Source: Cyanobium sp. AMD-g
GTDB lineage: Bacteria > Cyanobacteriota > Cyanobacteriia > PCC-6307 > Cyanobiaceae
Assembly (NCBI RefSeq): GCF_024346395.1
Contig: NZ_JAGQCW010000011.1
Span: 1-49,778 of the forward strand
Direction: 5' to 3'
Length of the DNA: 49,778 bases
The number at the start of each line of letters is the position of its first letter. Within the stretch, counting starts at the first letter, position 1. The notes under the pieces were generated by a model that saw nothing but the letters and a program-made list of their open reading frames with translations, was not told the origin of the DNA and made no database searches. Shown here piece after piece: positions 40,606 through 49,341 of this stretch. The position numbers and the translations under genes were made by a program.

Positions 40606-42171
40606 ATGAAGGCCCTCTGGGCGACGCTGCCCTTCCTGCCCCTGTTGCTCACGGCGGCGCCGCGGAGCTTCCTGGCCCACGACGAGGGCTACTACGCCCT
40701 GCAGGCCCGCTGGATCGCCCAGAGCGGCCAGTGGCTGGCTCCGCCCTGGTGGGACCAGGTCGTCTTCGATCGCACCATCGGCCTGCCGTGGCTGATCGCC
40801 GCGGCCTACCGACTGTTGGGCCTGGCCCCCTGGGTGGCCCATGTGCCGTCGTTGGTCGCCGCCGTGGCCTCCCTGCTGCTCACCGCGGCCCTCGCCAGGC
40901 GCCTGCTCGGCGGTGATGGAGACGGATGGCTTGCCGCCGCCGTACTGGCGCTCACCCCCCTGTGGCTTGACTACGCCCACCTCGCCAGCCAGGACATGCC
41001 GCTGTTGGCCCTGGAGCTGCTGGGAATCCTGGCCCTGCTGCTGGCTGGCGATACCCCCAAACGGCACTGGGCCCTGCTGGCCGGGGCCTGGATCGGCCCG
41101 GCCTTCCTGATCAAGGGCTTCATGGTGGCGCTGCCCGTGCTGGCCCTGCTGCCCTTCGTCCTGCTGGAGCGGCGTCCCGTGCTGCAGCGGCCCGCTTTCT
41201 GGCTCGGCCTCGCCCTCGGCTGGCTGCCGGTGGCGCTCTGGCTGGGCCTGAGCCTGCGGGTGCTCGGCCTGCCGGTGGTGGCGGGCCTTTGGCAGAAGCT
41301 GCTCTACCTCTCCGAGAGCGACGTCTACAGCGCCGGTCCCATCTATTACGTATGGAACCTGCCGGCCAACACCTTCCCCTGGAGCCTTTTCGCCCTGGCG
41401 GGCTGGCGCGGCTGGCTAGCCGCACCGTTGGAGCGGACCAGGCGCCTGCTGCTGCTCCTCTATCCGTTGCTGATGCTTCTCCTGCTCAGCGCCTTCCGCA
41501 CCAAGACCCCCTACTACGGGTTGCAGCTCACCCCCTTCGTCGCCCTGGCGGCAACCGCCGGCCTGCGCTCCTGGAGCGCCGCAGCCGGAAAATCTGCCCG
41601 CTGGGCCAGCCTGGGCATCGCGGGGCTGGGAATGGCCCTGGTCCTGGCAGCGGCGGTGGTGCTCTGGCCAGGGGCGCCGGCCAAACGGCTTGTGGCCAAT
41701 GGGGTGGCCAGCCTCGCGCCGACACCGGAACAGTTCGCCATGGCGGCGGTGGGCCTGGGTCTGGCCTGGGCCCTGGTTTTCTGGTGCCGCCGCAGCTCAC
41801 CCCGACTGGGGGCCCTGCTGATCGGTCCCTGGCTGGCCCTGGTCGTTCTGGTGCAGGCCGGTCTGTTCACCGACAGAAGCCCCGTGCAGCGCCAGGCCCT
41901 GGCGCGCCCTGCGGCGGCGCAGGCACTCGCGGCGGGGCCGATTGCCGCCGCCGCCGCTGCCCCCCTGAGCGGCGAGGAGCACGCAAGGCTGATCCTGGTG
42001 GCCCTGGCCAGCCCCAGGCTGGTTCCCCGCCTTGGGGCGCCGGAACAGGTTCCTCCGGGGGATCGGGTGTGGATCCGCCGCCAGGAGCTGCCGGCCGGAT
42101 GGCCCGTGCAGCTGCAGGCCCCCGAGCTTGAGCCCTGGCTGCTGGCCGCAGCTCCAGGTGCGGACCGATGA
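40606..42171 (+). CDS. GT39/ArnT-like integral membrane glycosyltransferase
   Basis: A 521-residue membrane protein of the PMT/ArnT type (GT-C fold), which moves sugar from a polyprenyl-phosphate donor on the periplasmic side. The first loop has the catalytic-type acidic pair HDEGYY about 25 residues after the start. Ten or more hydrophobic helices and the late loop FRTKTPYYGLQLTPF follow. The ATG at 40606 opens directly on the first helix; the open frame before it overlaps the divergent porin leader. The stop overlaps the next start by 4 nt (ATGA). Acceptor unknown. Confidence 0.87.
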   Translation: MKALWATLPFLPLLLTAAPRSFLAHDEGYYALQARWIAQSGQWLAPPWWDQVVFDRTIGLPWLIAAAYRLLGLAPWVAHVPSLVAAVASLLLTAALARRLLGGDGDGWLAAAVLALTPLWLDYAHLASQDMPLLALELLGILALLLAGDTPKRHWALLAGAWIGPAFLIKGFMVALPVLALLPFVLLERRPVLQRPAFWLGLALGWLPVALWLGLSLRVLGLPVVAGLWQKLLYLSESDVYSAGPIYYVWNLPANTFPWSLFALAGWRGWLAAPLERTRRLLLLLYPLLMLLLLSAFRTKTPYYGLQLTPFVALAATAGLRSWSAAAGKSARWASLGIAGLGMALVLAAAVVLWPGAPAKRLVANGVASLAPTPEQFAMAAVGLGLAWALVFWCRRSSPRLGALLIGPWLALVVLVQAGLFTDRSPVQRQALARPAAAQALAAGPIAAAAAAPLSGEEHARLILVALASPRLVPRLGAPEQVPPGDRVWIRRQELPAGWPVQLQAPELEPWLLAAAPGADR

Positions 42172-44627
42172 GGCTGGCGCGCGGCCGGGACGCTTGGATC
42201 CTGCTGGGGTTGTGGCTGGCGGGCCTGCTCCTGGATGTCCTCTGGCTGCAGCGCCATGGCCAGCCGCCGGCCTGGGATCAGGGGGAACACCTGAGCCGCG
42301 CCCTGGGGGTCTGGCAGGTGCTGGGTGAGGCGGCGCCCTTCGATCCCCTCTGGTGGCAGCGGCTGTGGGCCGAAACCCCCACCTACCGGGGACCCTTCAC
42401 CTACCTGGTGACGGCACCGGTGTTCAGCTTGCTGGGGCCTGGGTATGGCAGCGCGATCCTCTCCAACGGCCTCTTCCAGGCCCTGCTGCTGGTCAGCCTG
42501 TACGGCCTGGGCCGCCTGGCCCACAGCCGGGCCGCCGGCCTCTGGTCCGCCTTTCTGTGCAGCGTCGCACCGGCCCTGCTGAACCAGCGCAGCGATTACC
42601 TGATCGATTTCAGCCTGACGGCCGTGCTCACCACCACCTGGTGGCTGCTGACCGTGCGCGTGCTGGCAAGCCCCCGGCGCCCCTGGCTCTGGAGCCTGGC
42701 CGGCGGCCTGGGGCTCGGGGCGGTCGTTCTGACCCGCCCGACCGGCCTGGTGATGCTCTGGCTGCCCCTGCTGGCGCTGGCCTGGATGGCCCTGGCGGCC
42801 CTGGTCCAGCGGGGCCGACCGGCCCGCCTGGCAGAGTCACTGCTGGGGGTGGCGGCGGCGACGGCGCTGGCCTGGCCCTGGTGGAGCCAGAACTGGCTGA
42901 CGATCCTCTCCACCGTCAACAAGGCCCGCCAGTGGGGTGTGCTGTACCAGGACGGGCTGGAGGCCAACACCCTGGCGGGTTGGCTGTTCTACCCCCGCCT
43001 GCTGCCCACGATGGCCGGGGCCACCCTGGTGGCGGTGGTGGTGGCGGGAGGGTTGCTGAGCCGATGGCTCCGCCGCGGCAGCCCACCCCATCTCTTGGAT
43101 TGGCACAGGCTGGCCTGGTGGCTGAGCTTTCCGCTTGGCGCCCTGCTGCTGGCCACCCTGATGAGCACCAAGGACTTCCGCTTCGTGCTGCCCCTGGTAC
43201 CCCAGCTGTGTCTCGGTCTGGGGATCCTGCTGGCCTCGGCCACCGGTCGCTGGACGACCGGCTGGCGGCTGGCGGTGGTGGGACTCGGGATCTGGGGGGC
43301 CCTGGCCAGCCAGTTCGCCCTGGCGGCCAATCCCACCGGGTTTCCGCCGCGGCCTCCCATCGCCGGCCCCCCCTGGCCCCTGGAAGCGATCGTGGCCACG
43401 ATCCGCCAGCGCAGCCCGCACCAGCTCTCCACCCTGGCGGTTCTGCCCGACAGCCAGGGCCTGAACGCCTTCAATCTCGACGCCGAAGGACGCCGCCAGG
43501 ACTTCCGCGTCGCCGCCCGCCAGACCGTGGCCCCCCTCGACCAGCTCGGCGGAGACCTGGCCGGCTTCGACTGGTTCCTGCTCAAGGGGGGCGACCAGGG
43601 CGTGATGAGCGACGCCCGCCAGGCCGCCCTCGACGGGATGGTGCGCCGTTCGCCGGCGTTCCAGGCCGCCGGCCGCTGGCCCCTGCCCGACGGCAGCAGC
43701 GCCGAGCTCTTCGGGCGGCGGAACCTCAGCCTGGAGGTGACGCCGGTGGCCTGCGGGCCGGATCCCAGCCTCCAGCTGGATCTCAGCGTCGAGCCGGCCG
43801 CTCCCCTGCGGCCGGGCAGCGAGGCCGTGCTGGTGAGCCGTTTGCGGGGGCCTGCGGCCCAGCTGCGGGATGGGCTGCTGCTGCTCGACTGGCGGCCTGA
43901 CTCCGCTGCTGCCGGTCTGCCGCACTGGCGCCATGACCGCGGCATCGGCCAGGGGATGGTGCGCGCCAGTGCTGGCGGTTGCCTGGAGGTCCGCGAACGG
44001 CTGGCCCTGGTGGTGCCGGCCGGCCTGCCCGACGGGACCTCCCGGCTGCGGGCCCGCGCCATCGATGGCCAGGGGCGGCCGCTGGCCTTGCGCAGTGGCC
44101 CGTTGACGTTGGCAGTGGCGGCCACCGGTGAGGTCGCCACAGGACCTGATGGCGGGGCACCCCCCAACCGCATCGACCAGCTGCTCGCCCTGGGGAGGTT
44201 GCTGCGCCGTGGGGAGCTGGATCTGCTGTTCCGGCAGGTGGGTCAGATCAACCAGCGCGATCCCCAGCAGGTTTATCTCGCCCAGGGGGAGCGGCTGCTG
44301 CGGGCCCGACTCCAGGAGGGTCCCGCCCGCTCCGGGGGGGCTGACCTGGAGGACCTCTATGGTCTGGCCCTGGCCCAGGCGTTGCAGCGGCACGCCGATG
44401 GGGCCGTCGACACCCTGCAGCGCATCGTGTCCCTCGAACCCACCAATCCCCATGCCCTGATGGCCCTCGGCTTCGTGCAGCTCTACCGCTTCCATCCCGG
44501 CCAGGCTCAGGTGGCGCTCGATGCCGCCGCCAGGCTCGACCCCGGCAACCGCACCCTGCGGACGCTGCGGGCCGTGGCCAGCGGCCTGCGGCTCGATGTG
44601 GCGGGCACCATGACCCTGCTGCGATGA
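42168..44627 (+). CDS. GT39-like membrane glycosyltransferase with C-terminal TPR region
   Basis: An 819-residue protein. Residues 1-390 are a GT-C membrane part: the first loop carries AWDQGEHL in place of the usual DE motif, then PTYRGPFTYLVTAP and about ten helices. Residues 390-620 form a soluble beta-type region with no recognised domain. Residues 660-819 are TPR-like (LYGLALAQALQRHADGAVDT, VSLEPTNPHALMALG and AQVALDAAARLDPGNRTLR). ATGA overlaps on both sides place it in one operon. The DQ motif may alter the activity. Confidence 0.82.
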   Translation: MRLARGRDAWILLGLWLAGLLLDVLWLQRHGQPPAWDQGEHLSRALGVWQVLGEAAPFDPLWWQRLWAETPTYRGPFTYLVTAPVFSLLGPGYGSAILSNGLFQALLLVSLYGLGRLAHSRAAGLWSAFLCSVAPALLNQRSDYLIDFSLTAVLTTTWWLLTVRVLASPRRPWLWSLAGGLGLGAVVLTRPTGLVMLWLPLLALAWMALAALVQRGRPARLAESLLGVAAATALAWPWWSQNWLTILSTVNKARQWGVLYQDGLEANTLAGWLFYPRLLPTMAGATLVAVVVAGGLLSRWLRRGSPPHLLDWHRLAWWLSFPLGALLLATLMSTKDFRFVLPLVPQLCLGLGILLASATGRWTTGWRLAVVGLGIWGALASQFALAANPTGFPPRPPIAGPPWPLEAIVATIRQRSPHQLSTLAVLPDSQGLNAFNLDAEGRRQDFRVAARQTVAPLDQLGGDLAGFDWFLLKGGDQGVMSDARQAALDGMVRRSPAFQAAGRWPLPDGSSAELFGRRNLSLEVTPVACGPDPSLQLDLSVEPAAPLRPGSEAVLVSRLRGPAAQLRDGLLLLDWRPDSAAAGLPHWRHDRGIGQGMVRASAGGCLEVRERLALVVPAGLPDGTSRLRARAIDGQGRPLALRSGPLTLAVAATGEVATGPDGGAPPNRIDQLLALGRLLRRGELDLLFRQVGQINQRDPQQVYLAQGERLLRARLQEGPARSGGADLEDLYGLALAQALQRHADGAVDTLQRIVSLEPTNPHALMALGFVQLYRFHPGQAQVALDAAARLDPGNRTLRTLRAVASGLRLDVAGTMTLLR

Positions 44628-46027
44628 ACGGCACGCTCCAGCCCGAGGGGCTGCAACGGTTCCATCGCCGCAACCGCGCTTACTACGACGACCTGGACCG
44701 GCTGCACCAGGTGCTGGTGGCTCCGGGGCTGAGAGTGCTTGAGATCGGCTGCGGCCTGGGGGATCTGCTGGCGGCCACCCGCCCGAGCCACGGGGTGGGC
44801 ATCGAGCGCGACCCCGCCATTGCCGCCGCCGCCCGGGCGGCCCATCCCAACCTGCGCTTCGTCTGCGCCGAGGCGGCGACCATTGACCCGGAGGCGATCG
44901 GGGAAGGCGAGCCCTTCGATGTGATTCTCGTCGCCAACACCCTCAACACCCTTGAGGACGTCCAGGGGGTGCTTGAGCGACTGGCGGCGTTCTGCCACGA
45001 CCGCACCCGGCTGGTGGTGAGTTTCCACAACTGGCTGTGGCAACCGCTGCTGAAGGCGGCAGAGACCCTGGGCGTGCGGCAGCCCCAGCCGCCCGAGAGC
45101 TGGCTCACCCCCAGGGACGTGCACAACCTGCTCGACCTGGCCGGCTGGGAGGTGCTCAAGCAGGGGCACCGCTGCCTGCTGCCCCGCCGGCTCCCCCTGC
45201 TCAGCCCCCTGGTCAACCGCTGGCTGAGCCAGCTGCCCGTGCTGGAACAATTCGGGCTGACCCACTGGCTGGTGGCCCGGCCCGCCACCCCGGCCCAGCG
45301 CCGCCCCAGCGTCAGCGTGGTGATCCCTGCCCGCAACGAAGCGGGCAACATCGCCGCCGCCATCGAGCGCATGCCCCTGCTGGGGTCGGCCACCGAGGTG
45401 CTGTTCGTCGAAGGCCATTCGTCCGATGCCACCTGGGCGGAGATCGAGCGGGTCTGCGCGGCCTACAGAGGCCCCCTGCGGCTGCGGGCCCTGCGCCAGA
45501 GCGGCCGCGGCAAGGCGGACGCCGTCTGGCTGGGCTTCGATCAGGCCGAGGGGGAGGTGCTGATGATCCTCGATGCCGACCTCACCGTGCGCCCCGAGGA
45601 TCTGCCCCGCTTCTACAAGGCCCTGGCCGAGGGCCGGGGGGAGTTCGTCAACGGCTGCCGGCTGGTGTATCCCCGCAGCAGCGCCGCCATGCCGCCGCTG
45701 AACACGGCCGCCAACCGCTTCTTCGCCGCGGCCTTCTCCTGGCTGCTGCGCCAGCGGCTCAAGGACACCCTGTGCGGCACCAAGGTGATCTGGAAGGCCG
45801 ACTACGAGCGGCTCAAGGCCGGGCGGGCCTACTTCGGCGACTTCGACCCCTTCGGCGACTTCGATCTGCTCTTCGGCGCGGCCAAGCTCAACCTCAAGAT
45901 CGTGGAGGTGCCGGTGCGGTACCAGGAGCGCAGTTACGGCAGCTCCAACATCGCCCACGTGAAGGAGGGCTTGATCCTGGCGCGCATGTGTCTCTATGCG
46001 GCTCAGAAGCTGCGCTTCACGCCATGA
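44624..46027 (+). CDS. Methyltransferase-glycosyltransferase (GT2) fusion
   Basis: A 467-residue two-domain protein. Residues 1-220 form a class I SAM-dependent methyltransferase: VLEIGCGLGD at 38-47, GIERDPAIAAAA, and DVILVANTLNTLEDV. Residues 228-467 form a GT-A glycosyltransferase: SVVIPARNEAGNI at 231-243, FVEGHSSDATW, LDADLTVRPEDL with DAD at 317-319, and GDFDPFGDFDLLFGAAKLN, as in dolichyl-phosphate-mannose-synthase-like GT2 enzymes. It could make and cap or methylate a lipid-linked sugar for the GT39 proteins. ATGA overlap with the upstream gene; 52 nt to the next. Confidence 0.9.
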   Translation: MNGTLQPEGLQRFHRRNRAYYDDLDRLHQVLVAPGLRVLEIGCGLGDLLAATRPSHGVGIERDPAIAAAARAAHPNLRFVCAEAATIDPEAIGEGEPFDVILVANTLNTLEDVQGVLERLAAFCHDRTRLVVSFHNWLWQPLLKAAETLGVRQPQPPESWLTPRDVHNLLDLAGWEVLKQGHRCLLPRRLPLLSPLVNRWLSQLPVLEQFGLTHWLVARPATPAQRRPSVSVVIPARNEAGNIAAAIERMPLLGSATEVLFVEGHSSDATWAEIERVCAAYRGPLRLRALRQSGRGKADAVWLGFDQAEGEVLMILDADLTVRPEDLPRFYKALAEGRGEFVNGCRLVYPRSSAAMPPLNTAANRFFAAAFSWLLRQRLKDTLCGTKVIWKADYERLKAGRAYFGDFDPFGDFDLLFGAAKLNLKIVEVPVRYQERSYGSSNIAHVKEGLILARMCLYAAQKLRFTP

Positions 46028-46079
46028 GCGCGCTGGTGGGCGCCCCACTTCCGTACCAACGGCGCCGCCCTGGCCGCTG

Positions 46080-47039
46080 ATGAAAAAGCGCTGGCTCCTC
46101 GGCCTGGTGGCCACCCTGGTCCTCTACCTGGGGCTCAGCTTCTGGTTCGGCTTCGCCAACGTGATCCGCTCCCTGGCGGCACTGCCCTGGTGGTGCTGGC
46201 TCGTGGTGGCAGCGCTGGTGGCCCTGGGTTATGTGCTCCTGTTCCAGCGCTGGCAGTTCTATCTGCGGCAACTGGGACACCCCCTGCCCTGGCGTCCCAG
46301 CAGCCGGATCTACGCGGCCGGCCTCGCCCTGGTGGCCGCACCGGGCCGCAGCGGTGAGGCCCTGCGCGGGCTTTGGCTGCAGCGTCGCCACGGCATCCCG
46401 ATGCAGGTGGGCGTGGGGGTGACCCTGGCGGAGCGGGTGACGGACCTGGCTGGAGCCCTGCTGGTGCTCGCCTGGGGCCTGGGGGGAAGGGTTCTGCCGG
46501 CCCTCCTGGCCGCTGGGGGGACCCTGGCCATCGGCGCCTGGCTGCTGACCCACCCAGCCGCCCTGCGGCGCCTGGAGGCGTTTCTCGACCGACTGCCGGC
46601 CCACCGGCGCTGGCGCGGTCTGACCCGCCTGCTTCGGGAAGCCCTTGGAGCGGTGAGCCGGCTGCGCCAACTGCTGCGGCCCTGGCCCCTGCTGGTGGGC
46701 ACCACCCTGGCGGCGCTGGTGTGGCTGATGGAGGCGGCGGCATTGATGGGCCTCCTCCAGCTGCTGGGGGATCCCCTGGTCCTGCCCCAGGCCGCCGTGA
46801 TTCGCACGGCGATGGCCCTCGGCGGCGTCCTCTCCTTCCTGCCGGCGGGGGTCGGTACCGCAGAGGCCACCGCCATCGGCCTGGCGGTGGCCTTCGGTAT
46901 CAATCGATCGGCGGCTCTGGCCGTCATCCTCGTGCTGCGGGTGTGCACCGTGCTGCTGCCCACGGCGGTGGGCGTGCTGGTGCTGGCCCGCCTCAGGAAC
47001 GGTGGCCCGGCAGAAGGTGGCGACGGGGTGGACGCGTGA
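46080..47039 (+). CDS. LPG-synthase transmembrane domain (flippase-like) protein
   Basis: A 319-residue membrane protein with about eight helices. Its loops APGRSGEALRGLWLQRRHG and LPAGVGTAEATAIG match the LPG_synthase_TM/UPF0104 family, which includes lipid flippase-like proteins and the membrane half of MprF; the soluble aminoacyl-transfer domain is missing. In this locus a role in moving a lipid-linked sugar is plausible. ATG 46080 is preferred to the longer frame from 45996, which would overlap the previous gene. The stop overlaps the next GTG by 4 nt. Confidence 0.85.
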   Translation: MKKRWLLGLVATLVLYLGLSFWFGFANVIRSLAALPWWCWLVVAALVALGYVLLFQRWQFYLRQLGHPLPWRPSSRIYAAGLALVAAPGRSGEALRGLWLQRRHGIPMQVGVGVTLAERVTDLAGALLVLAWGLGGRVLPALLAAGGTLAIGAWLLTHPAALRRLEAFLDRLPAHRRWRGLTRLLREALGAVSRLRQLLRPWPLLVGTTLAALVWLMEAAALMGLLQLLGDPLVLPQAAVIRTAMALGGVLSFLPAGVGTAEATAIGLAVAFGINRSAALAVILVLRVCTVLLPTAVGVLVLARLRNGGPAEGGDGVDA

Positions 47040-49108
47040 TCAAGGCCATCGGCTCCCAGGACTCCCTGGCCAGAGTCAGCGCACCCGCCTCGCCCAGCGG
47101 CTACCGGGCCGAGATCGACGGCCTGCGGGCCCTGGCCGTGGTGGCCGTGATCCTTAACCACATCGATGAGCGGCTCCTGCCCAGCGGCTATCTGGGGGTG
47201 GACGTCTTCTTCGTGATCTCGGGCTTTGTGATCACCGCCTCCCTCACCCGCCGTCCGGCCCACTCCCTGGGCGAGTTGCTGCTCGACTTCTACAGCCGCC
47301 GACTCAAACGGCTCGTGCCGGCGCTGCTGCTCTTCGTGCTGGTGGTGGCGGTGTTGGCCTGCCTGGTGATCCCCCGCCCCCATACGGCCTTGCGCACGGG
47401 GATCAGCGCCCTGTTCGGGTTCTCCAACATCTATCTGCATGGGCAGGCCACCGATTACTTCGGCACCGCCACCAAGCTCAACCCCTTCACCCACACCTGG
47501 TCGCTGGGGGTAGAGGAGCAGTACTACCTCCTGTTCCCCTTGGTGGCCTGGCTGACGGGCTTCGCCCGCCCCGGAGCCGGCGGCCAGCGGAACCTGTTCG
47601 CCGTGATGAGCGTGGCCTCGCTGGCGTCGCTGATCGCCTTCGTGCAGCTCTATCCCACCCAGCAGGCCGCTGCTTACTTCCTGATGCCACCGCGGCTCTG
47701 GGAGATGGGGGCGGGCTGCCTGCTGTTCTGCGCCGGCGGCGTCTGGCCGGCCGCCGCCAGGGGCCTGGGCCGCCTGCCTCCCCTGGCGGCGGTCCTGGGC
47801 CTGGTGGGGGTGATGCTGCTGCCGCTGGCCTGGGCGGTTCCGGCCACGGTGGCCGCCGTGGTGCTCACCACGCTGCTGATCGCCAGCCTGCGGCAGGGAA
47901 CCGCCGCCCATCGGCTGCTCAGCGGGCCGGCCCTGGTGCAGGTGGGCCTGATCTCCTACTCCCTCTATCTCTGGCATTGGGGCGTGCTGTCCCTGAGCCG
48001 TTGGACGATCGGCCTGCACTGGTGGTCGCTGCCGTTCCAGATCGGCCTGATGGTGCTCCTGTCGGTGGCCTCCTACCGCTGGGTGGAGAAGCCCCTGAGA
48101 CAGGCCAGCTGGGCCCCGCGGCGGGACCGGACGATCGCCATCGGGGTGGGCGGCCTGGCCGCCGGGGCGGGGCTGCTGATCGGTGTTGACAACCTGCCTC
48201 CGTTCAGCCTGTACGCCGGCCGCAACCCGATCCCCGCCGGCATGGGGGTGGAATCGCTCGTGGATCCCTATCGGGTGGCCGGTGCCGCCGGAACCTGGCA
48301 GGGGTCCCCCTGCGTGCTGGCCAACGACGGCGAAGCCGCCAAAACCATCGCCATCGAGGCCTGCACCCTCGGGGACTTCGCCACGGCCCGCCACCGGGTG
48401 CTGGTGGTGGGCAATTCCTTCTCGGCCTCCTTCGCCGGCGCTTTCGACGAGCTGGTGGCCAACGATGACTACGCGGTGACGATCACCTCGGCCTGGGCCG
48501 CCTCACCGGTGGGCAACTTCGCCGCCCTCGGCGGCAGCGGCCCCTTCGCCGCCACCAACCGCGCCTACTGGAACCGGGTGGTGCCGGCTCTGGTGGCGCA
48601 GCTGCGGCCGGGGGACTGGGTGTTCCTGGTGAACGACATGGTGATGTTCTCGCCGCCCAGCCAGGGGCCGGGCAGCCGGCTGATCCTGCAGACCCTGAGG
48701 GAGGGCCTCAGCGACTTCTCCGCCGACCTGGCGCGACGCGACGTGCGCCTGGCGGTGCTCAACGGCCTGCCCTTCGCCAGAGAGGCGAACTGCCACCCCG
48801 CCAGCGCCGTGCCCCAGTGGTTCTCCCCCTTCGGCGGCCCCTGCCTGATGCCGGGCCGGACCGAATCCCTGCGCCGCCGCCAGCCCCTCGACAATCTGCT
48901 GACGGAACTGGAGAAGCGGGGAACGCTGCAGGTGGTGGATCTGTTCGACCTCTTCTGCCCGGGAGGGGCCTGCACGTACCGCTCCGCCGATGGGCAGATC
49001 CTCTACCGGGACGAACATTCCCATCCCTCCAGGCAGGCGGTGCGGCTCGCCGCCCCGGTGATCCGCGACGTGCTGACATCGTCGCCGAAAGGAGCAAGCC
49101 CCCCATGA
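47036..49108 (+). CDS. Acyltransferase 3 family protein with C-terminal SGNH domain
   Basis: A 690-residue OafA/YrhL-type O-acyltransferase. The membrane half starts RAEIDGLRALAVVAVILNH and GYLGVDVFFVISGFVI and has about ten helices, with the late marker YSLYLWHWGVL. The C-terminal third, from about residue 450, is SGNH-like: VLVVGNSFSASF near 455 (GNS in place of the usual GDS) and DEHSHPS near 658, the catalytic Asp-His pair. Such proteins O-acetylate surface polysaccharides in the periplasm. It starts with GTG overlapping the stop of the flippase-like gene (GTGA). Confidence 0.9.
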   Translation: MIKAIGSQDSLARVSAPASPSGYRAEIDGLRALAVVAVILNHIDERLLPSGYLGVDVFFVISGFVITASLTRRPAHSLGELLLDFYSRRLKRLVPALLLFVLVVAVLACLVIPRPHTALRTGISALFGFSNIYLHGQATDYFGTATKLNPFTHTWSLGVEEQYYLLFPLVAWLTGFARPGAGGQRNLFAVMSVASLASLIAFVQLYPTQQAAAYFLMPPRLWEMGAGCLLFCAGGVWPAAARGLGRLPPLAAVLGLVGVMLLPLAWAVPATVAAVVLTTLLIASLRQGTAAHRLLSGPALVQVGLISYSLYLWHWGVLSLSRWTIGLHWWSLPFQIGLMVLLSVASYRWVEKPLRQASWAPRRDRTIAIGVGGLAAGAGLLIGVDNLPPFSLYAGRNPIPAGMGVESLVDPYRVAGAAGTWQGSPCVLANDGEAAKTIAIEACTLGDFATARHRVLVVGNSFSASFAGAFDELVANDDYAVTITSAWAASPVGNFAALGGSGPFAATNRAYWNRVVPALVAQLRPGDWVFLVNDMVMFSPPSQGPGSRLILQTLREGLSDFSADLARRDVRLAVLNGLPFAREANCHPASAVPQWFSPFGGPCLMPGRTESLRRRQPLDNLLTELEKRGTLQVVDLFDLFCPGGACTYRSADGQILYRDEHSHPSRQAVRLAAPVIRDVLTSSPKGASPP

Positions 49109-49341
49109 ACGATGCCCCCGACACCGTCATCACCAGGCGAACCTGGGCAAACGGTGTCGAGGGCTCTCGCCGGGTCCGCTCTGACGCGGAACCGATGGAT
49201 CAGGAGTCAGCAGCCGAGATCAGCCGGCATTCTCCGCGATCAGCAGACCCTGGATGGGACAACTTGGGGTCATGGACACCTCCTCCTGTGGGTTGGATGC
49301 CAGCCGGCGACGCCTGCGGCGAGAACGAAAACAACCTTTGA
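49105..49341 (+). CDS. Possible 78-residue protein after the acyltransferase gene
   Basis: An ATG overlaps the acyltransferase stop (ATGA) and is preceded by AAAGGAG with about 10-nt spacing. The 78-residue product is polar, starts MNDAPDTVITRRTW, is rich in Ser/Asp/Pro and has no helix or motif I recognise. The overlap and ribosome site argue for translation; the composition argues for a degenerate or chance frame. Confidence 0.27.
   Translation: MNDAPDTVITRRTWANGVEGSRRVRSDAEPMDQESAAEISRHSPRSADPGWDNLGSWTPPPVGWMPAGDACGENENNL
49220..49287 (-). CDS. Possible 17-codon peptide with strong Shine-Dalgarno site
   Basis: On the minus strand AGGAGGAGGT (ending about 5 nt before the ATG at 49273) is the strongest ribosome site seen in the window. 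The frame it serves has 17 codons (start MTPSCPIQG) and stops at 49220. It could be a small protein, a remnant of a longer gene, or a leader peptide; no gene follows on that strand for over 1 kb. The coding part is 49220-49273; the rest is the ribosome site. Confidence 0.25.

Noticed and set aside
36657..40916. Long plus-strand frames of 628 and 740 codons antisense to porins 3 and 4
   Set aside because: They are Gly/Val-rich mirror frames of strongly coding GC-rich genes with clear signal peptides, SLH domains and terminators on the other strand. Their similarity to each other only reflects the porin duplication.
46373..47035. N-terminal extension of the acyltransferase frame by 221 codons
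   Set aside because: It runs in another frame through the flippase-like gene and is Gly/Pro/Ala-rich; the GTG at 47036 in the GTGA overlap is the sensible start.
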